Below are positions 1-7,498 of a stretch of 13,992 bases of DNA, piece by piece. The notes under the pieces are model-generated. The model was not told the origin of the DNA and did not search any database. It saw only the letters and a program-made list of their open reading frames with translations. The DNA comes from an uncultured Collinsella sp. (GTDB lineage Bacteria; Actinomycetota; Coriobacteriia; Coriobacteriales; Coriobacteriaceae), in the NCBI GenBank assembly GCA_937934355.1, contig CALGZY010000178.1, forward strand, positions 1 to 13,992, given 5' to 3'. The first letter of the stretch is position 1, and the number at the start of each line of letters is the position of its first letter. Position numbers and translations under genes: made by a program.

Positions 1-556
1 CGCAGGAGACACAATCCTCTGTTGCCTCGGGTGCCATGCGGTGACCTCCGGCTTGTTTATAAGGACGATTGCCGGGAATAGAGGGCTCGGATGTATCCTC
101 AGCCAACAGCTTTTGCTGAATTTGCTGAGCAAACTCAGCAAGTTGCGCCGAGTCCTGCGCATCCGGACGACCGGCAGCAAACTGTCGCGCAACGGAATGT
201 TCTGCAATGGCTGCAACTGCCGCGATCACCCGGAATCCCGCATGCTTCGCAACGTCCTCCAGCTCTACGAGCGTGTCCTCAAACGCGCGGTTTCCGTATA
301 CACAAACCAAAACAGCCCGAGCCCCGTTGCCGCGCACCATGCCCAACCGGTCAGCCACCACAGCCGGGATTCTACCGGCATACGCCGGCACAGAGATTAC
401 GGCCACGTCGTCCTCGGTCATCGAGACAGCGCTGAAATCTAGCCCGCTATCGGTCAGATCGACGGTAACGGTATTCTTGTCCAGTGCCCCGGCCACAAGG
501 CCAGACACCTTCTGCGTTCCACCCGTCGGACTAAACACAATTTCGAATACGCTCAT
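1..556 (-). CDS. EFR1-family flavodoxin/ferredoxin fusion, C-terminus outside window
   Basis: Reading the minus strand from the ATG at 556 gives 185 codons open to the window edge, so the gene is partial. The N-terminus has the flavodoxin-type FMN phosphate loop SPTGGT (residues 9-14). It is followed by VPAYAGRIP (57-65), VYGNRAFED (86-94) and AEHS (118-121), all typical of EFR1 flavodoxins. The last visible residues, TEDCVSC (C182 and C185), look like the start of a ferredoxin 4Fe-4S cluster motif, expected to continue outside the window. A ribosome site, GGGGAGGG, lies at 564-571, 7 bases before the ATG. EFR1 proteins are cytoplasmic electron carriers joining FMN and two 4Fe-4S clusters; the physiological partner is unknown and no redox gene is visible beside it. 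The family call is good, the specific role is not known. Confidence 0.85.
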   Translation of the reverse strand, partial: MSVFEIVFSPTGGTQKVSGLVAGALDKNTVTVDLTDSGLDFSAVSMTEDDVAVISVPAYAGRIPAVVADRLGMVRGNGARAVLVCVYGNRAFEDTLVELEDVAKHAGFRVIAAVAAIAEHSVARQFAAGRPDAQDSAQLAEFAQQIQQKLLAEDTSEPSIPGNRPYKQAGGHRMAPEATEDCVSC

Positions 557-612
557 CGAGGCACCCTCCCCTACGCCTGGCAACGCGTCAAGCCGCTTTC
601 ACATCCAGCCAG

Positions 613-641
613 AGTATACGGCACGTGGGGTCCCCGTTTTG
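613..641 (-). promoter_or_regulatory. possible promoter of the EFR1-family gene
   Basis: On the minus strand TATACT (618-613) is a good -10 box and would give a leader of about 50 nt before the ATG at 556. The expected -35 position, 17 bp upstream, reads CAAAAC, which is poor. A GGGGACCCC palindrome (627-635) fills the spacer. The poor -35 suggests a need for an activator, or a wrong call. Confidence 0.3.
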
Positions 642-690
642 ATGCACCAAGCACCCCAATGCACCCACCCTACGCTGTCTGCCTCTTCGT

Positions 691-719
691 TTTGTATAAA
701 TTACGGTACAAATTGTATA
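691..719. promoter_or_regulatory. AT-rich dyad, candidate operator upstream of the EFR1-family gene
   Basis: TTTGTA (691-696) and TACAAA (707-712) form a perfect inverted repeat with a 10-bp spacer. The right half overlaps a second palindrome, TACAAATTGTA (707-717). The three half-sites sit in a short AT-rich island within GC-rich DNA, about 75 bp upstream of the putative -10 box. This is the geometry of a dimeric repressor or activator site. No regulator gene is visible nearby, so the protein is unknown. Confidence 0.35.
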
Positions 720-1105
720 TATTTACGGGATACCGCTGTGTTCTCCTGAGGTACCCCATCCTAGCCCGTGCAAAAAACGGAGTATTCTGCAACGTAACCA
801 CGCCAGCACCGCCGCGGGTGGGCAAAACTGTAGGGCGCCGTATCATTCTAAGTCCCGATATGGCGAGAATGACGCGCCCCTGCTCCGGAAAACGGCGAAA
901 TCTGACTCAGAACGCTCGCCAGGGATATCCGAAGGCCACCGTTGGCGACGTCGGATCATATGCAGACAACTCGAACTGCAGAATACTCCAAAAAATGCAC
1001 GGCGCACCCCATGGGACCCATTGCCGCATGGCAGAAAACAGGTCCACGGCATCCTCTAGATGCATTCCCGAGGAAATCACATTTGAACTAGCGATCGGAT
1101 ACGAC

Positions 1106-1144
1106 AAACAAAAAGGGCCCCGAGCGTAGTTGCTCGGGGCCCTT
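1106..1144 (-). terminator. rho-independent terminator of the DEAD-box helicase
   Basis: A perfect 13-bp stem (AAGGGCCCCGAGC at 1113-1125 with its complement at 1132-1144) closes a 6-base loop. Read on the minus strand it is followed by a T-rich run, TTTTTGTTTG. It lies about 33 bp past the helicase stop codon. Confidence 0.9.
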
Positions 1145-1176
1145 GGTTCACCTCGCTCTAGCGGGCGATGCGTATG

Positions 1177-3435
1177 TTACTTGCGCTTGCCGCCGCCGTC
1201 ACCGGGGCGACGGGAGCTGCCGCCGCGCTTGCCGCCACGACTATTGCCATAGCTACCACGATTATCGCGACCACCGGCACGGCCGCCGCGGGAGCCGGCC
1301 TGGTTGCCGCCACGCCCGCCACGATAGCCGCCACGACGCTCCTCGCGGGTATCGTCGTAGTTGCGCCAGTCATCGCGACGATCGCGGCTGGCACGCGGAT
1401 CGCGGCGATCGCGCGACTCGTTAGAGCGGCCAGCACCGCTGCGGCTGCCATTGCCACGAGTGCCCTCGCGATGCTCGCCGCCACGGCCACCGCGCTCATC
1501 AAAGCGCTTGCCGCCACGGGACTCGCCGCCGCGAGTACCACGCTCGCCACGCGAACCGCGGCCCTCGCCGCCACGGCGCTCATCACGGCCGCCGCGCTCG
1601 CCATCGCGACCGGAACGACGACGATCGCCCGAACCACGCTTGCCGCCACGCGAGCCACGGCCCTCGTCCTCGCGCTCAACACGGCGACGACCGCCGCGGT
1701 CCTCGTCCTCGCGGCGACGGCGATGCGCCTCGCCCTGGAACTGCTTGGCACGGCGCTCGGCACGGTTGCCGCGCGGGGCCTGCTCAACGACACCAGCACC
1801 GCCGCGCTCCTCGGCAGCCACCTCGCGGGCCACGCTCTCCACAGCCTCGTCCACGCGAGCCTGAACGCCCTCGCGCACGCGGGTCTTGCCGCCGCGCTTG
1901 GGACGGCTCGGACGCTCACCGTCGCCGCGACGCTCGTCTCGACCGCGGTTGGAACGACCGGCCACATCACCGTAATCGTCGCCGTTGCGTTTGCCGTCGC
2001 GACGCGCCTGCTCAAGCTTCTTCTTGCTCTTGGACTTGCCGCGCTTGGTCTTCTTCTTCACCTTAAAGGCCGCAGGATCGCGCTCGGGGTCAACCGCGGG
2101 CGGATTGGGGCCCACATGCAGGTCGCCGGCCTCGTAGATGTCGGCGGTCTTGTCCATGAGCTTCTCGATCTCGTAGAACTCATCGACATCCTGCTCGGTC
2201 ACAAACGTGATGGCCCAGCCCAGCTCGCCGGCGCGGCCCGTACGGCCAATACGGTGGATGTAGTCGGTCGGCTCGGCCGGCACGTCAAAGTTCACGACGT
2301 AGCGCACGTCGCTGATGTCGATGCCGCGGGCGAGCACGTCGGTTGCCACCAACACGTCGACGGTACCGTCGCGGAAGGCCGAAAGGGCACGCTCGCGCTG
2401 AGCCTGGCTGCGGTTGCCGTGAATCGCGGCGGCCTTGATGCCCTTGCGCTCCAGACGACGGCAGCAGCTGTCGGCGCGGTGCTTGGTGCGCATAAAGACG
2501 ATGGTGCGCTCCGGGCCCTCCTTCTTGAGGAACTCGGGCAGCAGATTGTTCTTGGCCTCGATGGACACCGGGAATACAAACTGGTCGACGGTGTCGGCGG
2601 TCGACGTGGCGGGCGCGATCTCCACGCGTGCCGGGTCGCTCACCAGGTCGGTGATCTCGCCCACGGCCTCCTCGTCGAGCGTGGCCGAGAACAGCAGCGT
2701 CTGACGCTCGGCCGGCGTCTCGCGCACAATGCGGCGGACGGCGGGCAAAAAGCCCATGTCGAGCATGCGGTCGGCCTCGTCCAGCACCAGCACCTTGACC
2801 TCGTCCAGGTGGCAGGCGCCCTGCTCGATCAGGTCAACCAGACGGCCCGGCGTAGCGACCAGGATGTCACAGCCGTACTTGAGCGCCGCGGTCTGCGGCT
2901 TGTAGCTCACGCCGCCCACGACGGTCACGGCGACATGGCCAGTGACGTCGGCAATCTTGCTCGCGACCTCGTCGATCTGCTGGGCAAGCTCGCGCGTGGG
3001 GGTGATGACGAGCATCAAGGGACCGCGACCGTTGCCCTCGGGCTTCTTGGCGCCGCGACGGCGGTTGCGACCGCCACGCTCGCGCACGGGCTTGGGCGGA
3101 GCGATGTGCTCCAGGTTGTTCATGGTCGGCAGCAAGAAGGCGGCCGTCTTGCCGGTGCCGGTCTGAGCAGCGGCAAGCAGGTCGCGGCCCTCGAGCACCA
3201 CGGGGATCGAGCCAGCCTGGACAGGCGTGGGCGCCGTGTAGCCTAGGTTCTCGATAGCACGAAGCATCTCGTCCGAAAGGCCCAGCTCGTCAAAGGCGGG
3301 CAGGCTCTCGGTAGCGGACTCGACGGTCTGGGCAGCATTGGCCTCATCGGCGGCATCGAAGGCAGCCTGGGTCATGGCCTCGCGGGCCTCGTCCAGAATC
3401 TCGGCGTCCGTGACGTCGGATACAGAATTACGCAT
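1177..3435 (-). CDS. DEAD-box ATP-dependent RNA helicase with Arg/Gly-rich tail
   Basis: This 752-residue protein unwinds or remodels RNA using ATP, in ribosome assembly or mRNA turnover by family knowledge. All core motifs are present: Q motif GYTAPTPVQ (65-73), motif I AQTGTGKT (90-97), PTRELAQQ (146-153), TPGR (195-198), DEAD (219-222), SAT (250-252), ARGID (369-373) and HRIGRTGR (394-401). A basic Arg/Gly-rich insert (about 118-138) lies between motifs I and Ia. From about residue 455 to the end the chain is a low-complexity tail, first Lys-rich, then full of RGG, RGSRG and ERRG units, so about 40% of the protein is probably disordered RNA-binding sequence. I chose the ATG at 3435 because AAGGA lies 10 bases upstream; a frame from 3471 adds 12 residues without better support. 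It resembles DeaD/CsdA/RhlE helicases, but I cannot assign one symbol. Confidence 0.95.
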   Translation of the reverse strand: MRNSVSDVTDAEILDEAREAMTQAAFDAADEANAAQTVESATESLPAFDELGLSDEMLRAIENLGYTAPTPVQAGSIPVVLEGRDLLAAAQTGTGKTAAFLLPTMNNLEHIAPPKPVRERGGRNRRRGAKKPEGNGRGPLMLVITPTRELAQQIDEVASKIADVTGHVAVTVVGGVSYKPQTAALKYGCDILVATPGRLVDLIEQGACHLDEVKVLVLDEADRMLDMGFLPAVRRIVRETPAERQTLLFSATLDEEAVGEITDLVSDPARVEIAPATSTADTVDQFVFPVSIEAKNNLLPEFLKKEGPERTIVFMRTKHRADSCCRRLERKGIKAAAIHGNRSQAQRERALSAFRDGTVDVLVATDVLARGIDISDVRYVVNFDVPAEPTDYIHRIGRTGRAGELGWAITFVTEQDVDEFYEIEKLMDKTADIYEAGDLHVGPNPPAVDPERDPAAFKVKKKTKRGKSKSKKKLEQARRDGKRNGDDYGDVAGRSNRGRDERRGDGERPSRPKRGGKTRVREGVQARVDEAVESVAREVAAEERGGAGVVEQAPRGNRAERRAKQFQGEAHRRRREDEDRGGRRRVEREDEGRGSRGGKRGSGDRRRSGRDGERGGRDERRGGEGRGSRGERGTRGGESRGGKRFDERGGRGGEHREGTRGNGSRSGAGRSNESRDRRDPRASRDRRDDWRNYDDTREERRGGYRGGRGGNQAGSRGGRAGGRDNRGSYGNSRGGKRGGSSRRPGDGGGKRK

Positions 3436-3634
3436 ATGTTGTTGTTCCTTATCTGCACGCGCAATGGGCACGGCATGCGGCCGCGCGGGCGTGCTTGGTA
3501 GTGCGCTAATACATACAAAAACAGGTGCGCACAGAGAGGACGTTGCTCAGCACGCTGGCGATCGCTTTGGCAGCCCTATCACGCGCCGTCCAGACGCAGC
3601 AGCTCTAAGCGATGGAGCAGATTCGCCGCCGGTT

Positions 3635-3640
3635 AGTATA
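3635..3640 (-). promoter_or_regulatory. possible -10 box of the helicase gene with a long leader
   Basis: On the minus strand TATACT lies about 200 bases upstream of the helicase ATG. I see no good -35 box at the normal distance. If real, the mRNA would carry a leader of roughly 195 nt, a feature known for some cold-responsive DEAD-box helicase genes. This is weak evidence. Confidence 0.25.
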
Positions 3641-3705
3641 CCCGCACTCCGTATGCCCCCACGTAAACCACAGATGACGAGGTGGACGGGGCGGGCCTGG
3701 CCGAT

Positions 3706-3764
3706 TGTCTCAATCTGTAACAGATGCAGGGCAAAACCGGGTCCAAATGTTACAGAACAAGACA
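3706..3764. repeat. 59-bp inverted-arm element, copy A
   Basis: Left arm TGTCTCAATCTGTAACA (3706-3722), 25-bp core, right arm TGTTACAGAACAAGACA (3748-3764). It sits between the divergent helicase and FHA genes. The inner 8-9 bases of each arm pair perfectly and the outer part has mismatches. The core ends in CCAAA, matching the C-pyrimidine-W-R-A pattern next to the right arm in the other copies. Confidence 0.85.
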
Positions 3765-3807
3765 GAGGGGGATTTCCGTCCAGTCCAAACCAAATCTCTC
3801 AGTCTTC

Positions 3808-3835
3808 CTGCAATTTCGAACATGTGGCCTATAAT
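3808..3835 (+). promoter_or_regulatory. promoter of the FHA-kinase locus
   Basis: A perfect TATAAT -10 box (3830-3835) lies about 107 bases upstream of the FHA start codon in a locally AT-rich stretch. The -35 region is poor; CTGCAA at 3808-3813 with a 16-bp spacer is the best I see. The call rests on the -10 box. Confidence 0.5.
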
Positions 3836-3942
3836 GTTGCTTTGGTTACGCTGTATATTGCGCAGCCATTTAATACGTCGCCCACCGGGAGCCATTAATT
3901 CCTATCGCCATATTGGCTAGGAAGCAATCAAAGGAGGTATCC

Positions 3943-4905
3943 GTGGCAGCAGAGACGCCTTGCTCGGTCCTCTATAACGATATCCGCTCGTTCGGCGGTC
4001 TTAAACATCTCGAGATCGCCCGAATGCTCATCAATGGAAACTCTTATCTCGGCAGTACCCTGCTCGAGAAATGCTCTTCCAACCGCTCGTATCTCACCCG
4101 TTACATCGTCCATCGCAAGCCTGACCAGTGCGCGCCCGCCATCTACAGCGACTTTACCGTCACCACGCTCAACCTTTCCGCGGCAATCTGCAGCAAGCTC
4201 GGCGGCGGCGAGTCCGCCTATCGGGCAATCGCCGAGCACTATCGCGGTCCGGCCGCCAACGAAATGATGTCGGCTCTCGCCAGCTACAAGCTGGACAGCC
4301 GCCTATATGCAAATGCCCTCAATCGCATCGACAACTTTGACGGCAATGCCGTGCGTGAGAAAAGCACGCTTTACCTTATGCTCTTTGTGGCAACGGGGGC
4401 GCTCGCCGATCCCGTTCAGGGCGTGGCCACCGTCGAGCGCTTTTGCGACAGCAAGACGGGTGGGCACTTTGGCACCACCGAAACTACCGTCGGACGTGGC
4501 TTTATGGGCAGTCTGGATCAGCCGCACGCCGTCGCTCCCAACCTCGGTCTGCTCAGGACACATGCCGACAACTGCGTCGACATGCAAATCCATCCCCTCA
4601 CACGCGATCCGCGTGGCACGGTAATTGGATCCTTGCCCAAAACCTCGCCCAGCATCACCGATGTGGGCGCCGACGCATCGCGCGAACATCTTCGCATTTG
4701 GCTTGAGGGTGAGCACTGGTACGCCCAGGGCCTTGGATCGACCAACGGCACGGTGCTCGAATCGGGCGCGGGCGACGGCGATATCGTAATCGAGCCGCCG
4801 CGCGACCTACGCGAGCCCGGCAAGATCTATCCCCCAGTGGAAATCGAAAACAGCGACAGGCTCCATCTGGGTCTCTACACGACATTCCTTGTCATTGTGG
4901 ACTAG
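3943..4905 (+). CDS. FHA-domain protein, partner of the adjacent Ser/Thr kinase
   Basis: This 320-residue protein ends in a forkhead-associated domain (about 222-320), which binds phospho-threonine peptides. The key FHA motifs are visible: GTVIGS (225-230), SREHLRIW (246-253) and GSTNGT (265-270), followed by the final beta strands. Residues 1-220 are a helix-rich region I do not recognise, with no signal peptide or membrane segment, so the protein is probably cytoplasmic. I chose the GTG at 3943 because AAGGAGG ends 6 bases before it; an in-frame TTG at 3913 precedes the ribosome site and is rejected. A kinase gene follows 171 bp downstream on the same strand, so this is probably its docking partner or substrate. 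That pairing is inference. The domain call is secure. Confidence 0.88.
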   Translation: MAAETPCSVLYNDIRSFGGLKHLEIARMLINGNSYLGSTLLEKCSSNRSYLTRYIVHRKPDQCAPAIYSDFTVTTLNLSAAICSKLGGGESAYRAIAEHYRGPAANEMMSALASYKLDSRLYANALNRIDNFDGNAVREKSTLYLMLFVATGALADPVQGVATVERFCDSKTGGHFGTTETTVGRGFMGSLDQPHAVAPNLGLLRTHADNCVDMQIHPLTRDPRGTVIGSLPKTSPSITDVGADASREHLRIWLEGEHWYAQGLGSTNGTVLESGAGDGDIVIEPPRDLREPGKIYPPVEIENSDRLHLGLYTTFLVIVD

Positions 4906-4908
4906 CGC

Positions 4909-4950
4909 GGACGGCGATCGAAAGACGGTCGCCGTCCGTCTTTCGTCTTC
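4909..4950 (+). terminator. hairpin between the FHA and kinase genes, weak terminator or attenuator
   Basis: A 9-bp stem, GGACGGCGA (4909-4917) with TCGCCGTCC (4929-4937), starts 4 bases after the FHA stop. It is followed by a pyrimidine-rich but T-poor run, GTCTTTCGTCTTC. The imperfect tail suggests partial termination, which would lower kinase expression relative to the FHA protein. Confidence 0.5.
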
Positions 4951-5076
4951 TACCTTCTGCGTCGTAAACGACAATGCTCAGCGGTATACGTGGGCAGTGC
5001 GGCTATCATGGTACTTTACCGATATCCGCACTGCTCGCGTAAACGTGCGGCAACCCATGCCAGACAAAGGAACGCC

Positions 5077-7161
5077 ATGGATACTACCGATAGCGCCTAT
5101 GGCGACAAACTCGTCCGTCTCGATACGTTCGATACCGCCGTGGCGGTCGACCCCAGCGCCGAGGACGACGCCAAGCGTCGGTTTATGACGCTTATTCTCC
5201 AGACGGCCCACCGCAACAACGGCAACATCGGGCACGTGCTGCGCGCGACCAACACGAGCGGCGAGGTCTTTGCCGTCAAGCTACTCAAGGACAATGCCAT
5301 CCTTTCCGGCCAAGCCCCCGACCGCTCCGCCGAGCAATCGGCAGCGCACCTGGCCAACACCGCCGCGCTGTTCGAGGAGTACCGTCATCTGTGTACCGTC
5401 TCGCACCTGCGCGGATTTCTGCGCGTCTATGGCTACGGATCGTGCGAGGATGACCCTCTCATCCTCATGGAGTGGGTCGAGGGCACCTCGCTCAAGCAGG
5501 CGCTGCCCCTGCTTCCGCACGACGCCTCGGGCGGGCTGACCACCCAGATGGTCGCCGCCGTCGGAAACGCCGTGCTTCGTGCGCTCTTGATGACCCAAGG
5601 CCTCGTGAATCCGGTCATCCATCGCGACCTGTCGCCTGCCAATATCATGTTCCGCACCACCAGCCGAACACTCGAGCAGCAGATTGCCGATTGTTCCTTT
5701 GACCCCTGCCTCATCGACATGGGCTCCGCGACCATGGCTCTCGGCGACGACACGATCACCCGGCGCGCCGACATCTGGCGTTTTGCCACGCCCGCATACG
5801 CCGCGCCCGAGATGCTCACGCAGGATATCGAAGGCATCGCGGCCCTTCGCCGTTCGCCCGCGATCGACGTCTATGCGCTTTCGAGCATTCTGTACCAGCT
5901 CTACAGCGGTCGCAAACCGTTTGACTTTGAGTCGACGGACGCCGCTGCAACCGGCTCGTTCTATCTCGTAAAGACCAAGACCAAGCCGGCGCCGCTCGAG
6001 CCGCGCTGCGAGGGCGATGAAGCGCTCGTCCAAATCATCATGAAGGGTCTCTCAGTCGAGCAGTGCGATCGTCCCACCGAGCAGCAGATGCTCGAGGTGC
6101 TCTCGGCATACCTCACCGATGCCGAATCCGAGGGCCGCGAAGGCACAGGAGACGAGGCCGCGATTGATATCGATTCTGGCACGCACCTTAAGGTCGACGT
6201 CGCCGGCGAGCGCGCGCGAGAGATCCTGGAGCAGGCCCGGCACGATGCCATGACCCGCCGCCGCTTTATTATCGGTGGCGTCGTTGCAGCCGTTGCGGGG
6301 CTCAGCGTCATTGGGGCGGCGACCCATGGCTTTGGCATCCCCGACTACCTGGACGGCATCCGCGGTTCGCTTGACGACTACACTTGGGATCAGCTGCAGG
6401 AGATTTCGCTCAAGATTAAGGCCGCCGAGACCCGTAGCGAGGCACGCGAGATTGCCAAGCGCTATCACCTGCTCGATGCCGATGGGCATATCCCCTATCC
6501 GTGTACCAAGCGTATCACGCTCACCAACGGGCTGCAGGTTGGCGCGCAGCTTGTGGGCATCCGCCACGATGAGCTTCTGGACGGGACGGGCAAGGCCAGG
6601 TTGACGTTTATGTTCGACGCGGGTATTGCCGAGCGCAGCGCTGCGGCTGAACCGCCGAGCGCCGGCTGGGCAGATTGCGAGCTGCGGGAGTGGCTCAACG
6701 GCGACGGCCTTAAGCTGCTGCCCAACGAGTTGCGCGCGCTCATTAAAGGTATCAAGAAGGTCTCGAACAATGTGGGCGCCGCCAACAGCGCATCGTGCCT
6801 GAGCGAGTTGCCCGCAACCCTTTGGCTGCCCGCCATGGTCGAGCTGTGCGGTACGCAACCGCCCGATTCGTTTACCGAGGACTATCACTACCTGGCAGAC
6901 ATCTACAACGGCGAGGGCAAGGAGTATCAGCTCTTCCGCGAGCTCAAGGTAAGCCCGTATTCCACGAACGAGACGATGGTCCGCCAGTGGAAGGGCAAGG
7001 ACACCTGCTGGTGGGAGCGCACGGTGAGCCCCGACACATCGGAGAGCGAAGGCACGCTCTATATGAACCGCGTGGGACACGACGGCGACGTCTTTACGTA
7101 CGCAACGCCTGCGGAAAAGCCAAACAAGCTAACCTGTGTGATCCCCGGGTTCTGTATCTAG
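5077..7161 (+). CDS. transmembrane Ser/Thr protein kinase with DUF6273-like outer domain
   Basis: This 694-residue protein has a cytoplasmic Hanks-type kinase domain (about 45-345), one membrane segment (about 397-418, preceded by RRR) and a C-terminal outer domain (about 430-694). Kinase residues: the lysine in FAVKLL (K68), HRDLSPANI (182-190; catalytic D184, N189), a metal-binding DMG in place of DFG (214-216), and the activation-segment end AAPEM (242-246). The glycine loop is divergent. The outer part has the DUF6273 pattern: W-x-x-CELREWLN (531-541), LLPNELRALI (548-557), LPATLWLPAMVELCG (578-592) and a closing CVIPGFCI. This domain replaces the PASTA repeats of cell-wall-sensing kinases. 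The ATG at 5077 has AAAGGA 5 bases upstream; an upstream in-frame extension from 4990 lacks a ribosome site. The kinase probably phosphorylates the FHA partner. Ligand and pathway are unknown. Confidence 0.9.
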   Translation: MDTTDSAYGDKLVRLDTFDTAVAVDPSAEDDAKRRFMTLILQTAHRNNGNIGHVLRATNTSGEVFAVKLLKDNAILSGQAPDRSAEQSAAHLANTAALFEEYRHLCTVSHLRGFLRVYGYGSCEDDPLILMEWVEGTSLKQALPLLPHDASGGLTTQMVAAVGNAVLRALLMTQGLVNPVIHRDLSPANIMFRTTSRTLEQQIADCSFDPCLIDMGSATMALGDDTITRRADIWRFATPAYAAPEMLTQDIEGIAALRRSPAIDVYALSSILYQLYSGRKPFDFESTDAAATGSFYLVKTKTKPAPLEPRCEGDEALVQIIMKGLSVEQCDRPTEQQMLEVLSAYLTDAESEGREGTGDEAAIDIDSGTHLKVDVAGERAREILEQARHDAMTRRRFIIGGVVAAVAGLSVIGAATHGFGIPDYLDGIRGSLDDYTWDQLQEISLKIKAAETRSEAREIAKRYHLLDADGHIPYPCTKRITLTNGLQVGAQLVGIRHDELLDGTGKARLTFMFDAGIAERSAAAEPPSAGWADCELREWLNGDGLKLLPNELRALIKGIKKVSNNVGAANSASCLSELPATLWLPAMVELCGTQPPDSFTEDYHYLADIYNGEGKEYQLFRELKVSPYSTNETMVRQWKGKDTCWWERTVSPDTSESEGTLYMNRVGHDGDVFTYATPAEKPNKLTCVIPGFCI

Positions 7162-7202
7162 GCGGCGAGCGTCTTGCCGCAACGGGACCCCTCCCCGGCA
7201 AT

Positions 7203-7261
7203 TGTCTCGATCTGTAACACCAGCTCGGCAGATACAGGTCTAGATGTTACAGAACGAGACA
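7203..7261. repeat. 59-bp inverted-arm element, copy B
   Basis: Left arm TGTCTCGATCTGTAACA (7203-7219), 25-bp core ending CTAGA, right arm TGTTACAGAACGAGACA (7245-7261). One mismatch breaks the arm pairing. Copy C starts 21 bp further on. Confidence 0.9.
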
Positions 7262-7282
7262 AACCCCAACCCCGCGAGACAA

Positions 7283-7341
7283 CATCTCAATCTGTAACAG
7301 TAAGGGGTCAAAAACCTCTCTAGATGTTACAGATCAAGACA
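7283..7341. repeat. 59-bp inverted-arm element, copy C
   Basis: Left arm CATCTCAATCTGTAACA (7283-7299), 25-bp core ending CTAGA, right arm TGTTACAGATCAAGACA (7325-7341). The first two bases of the left arm deviate from the other copies. It has the same orientation as copy B. Confidence 0.88.
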
Positions 7342-7420
7342 TTTGAGTTGACCGCGGACGGTCCGCCGACCTGGCTATCACCTCGACCAATACCAGAATG
7401 TCATACATTTCAATCTCCAC

Positions 7421-7451
7421 TGGACACCCCCAGGGGGTATGGGTGTATAGT
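7421..7451 (+). promoter_or_regulatory. copA promoter with CsoR-type operator
   Basis: TGGACA (7421-7426) and TATAGT (7446-7451) form a promoter with a long 19-bp spacer. The spacer begins with the palindrome ACCCCCAGGGGGT (7426-7438), the G-tract dyad pattern of CsoR copper operators. Apo-CsoR, encoded at the end of this operon, would sit over the spacer and block RNA polymerase until Cu(I) releases it. A 19-bp spacer also fits MerR/CueR activation, but no MerR gene is present and csoR is. Confidence 0.7.
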
Positions 7452-7498
7452 ATCGGATGGTTAACATTTCCGACACTACGTCACAGAAAGGAGAAGCC

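Larger units (their letters stand above)
557..1105. other. non-coding stretch between the EFR1-family gene and the helicase terminator
   Basis: About 550 bases hold no gene I can support. The left part carries the EFR1 ribosome site, a putative promoter and the TTTGTA/TACAAA dyad. The right part, from about 750 to 1105, has only short unconvincing frames on either strand. The best is a 66-codon minus frame at 907-1107, which would start with TTG inside the helicase terminator's T-tract and has no ribosome site. It could be a decayed gene remnant. Confidence 0.5.
3436..3942. other. divergent intergenic region, helicase to FHA gene
   Basis: About 500 bases without a supportable gene. It holds the helicase ribosome site and possible promoter, repeat copy A (3706-3764) and the FHA promoter (TATAAT at 3830-3835). 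Short frames here are read through the repeat and have no ribosome site. Confidence 0.6.
7162..7498. other. intergenic region, kinase to copA
   Basis: This 337-base gap contains no gene. It holds two tandem copies of the 59-bp element (B and C), then an AT-richer stretch, then the copA promoter with its CsoR-type operator and ribosome site. No clear terminator with a T-run follows the kinase. Confidence 0.7.

Noticed and set aside
907..1107. 66-codon minus frame between the helicase and the EFR1-family gene
   Set aside because: It starts with TTG inside the terminator T-tract, has no ribosome site and matches no family I know. It could be a remnant, but I cannot support it as a gene.
1168..3246. 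692-codon open frame on the plus strand opposite the helicase
   Set aside because: Its Ala/Thr/Leu-rich translation is the mirror of a GC-rich gene; there is no domain or ribosome site. The minus strand has complete DEAD-box motifs.
3706..3764. 59-bp elements as integron attC sites
   Set aside because: The length matches the old 59-base-element name, but the arms lack the RYYYAAC/GTTRRRY core sites, and there is no integrase or cassette layout.
7203..7341. Tandem 59-bp elements as a CRISPR array
   Set aside because: Only two units, the repeated part is an inverted pair instead of a direct repeat, and gaps are 21-22 bp with no cas genes.
7457..7498. Upstream ATG for copA
   Set aside because: It lies 6 bp after the predicted -10 box, at the transcription start, with no room for a ribosome site. 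The ATG at 7499 has a strong one.
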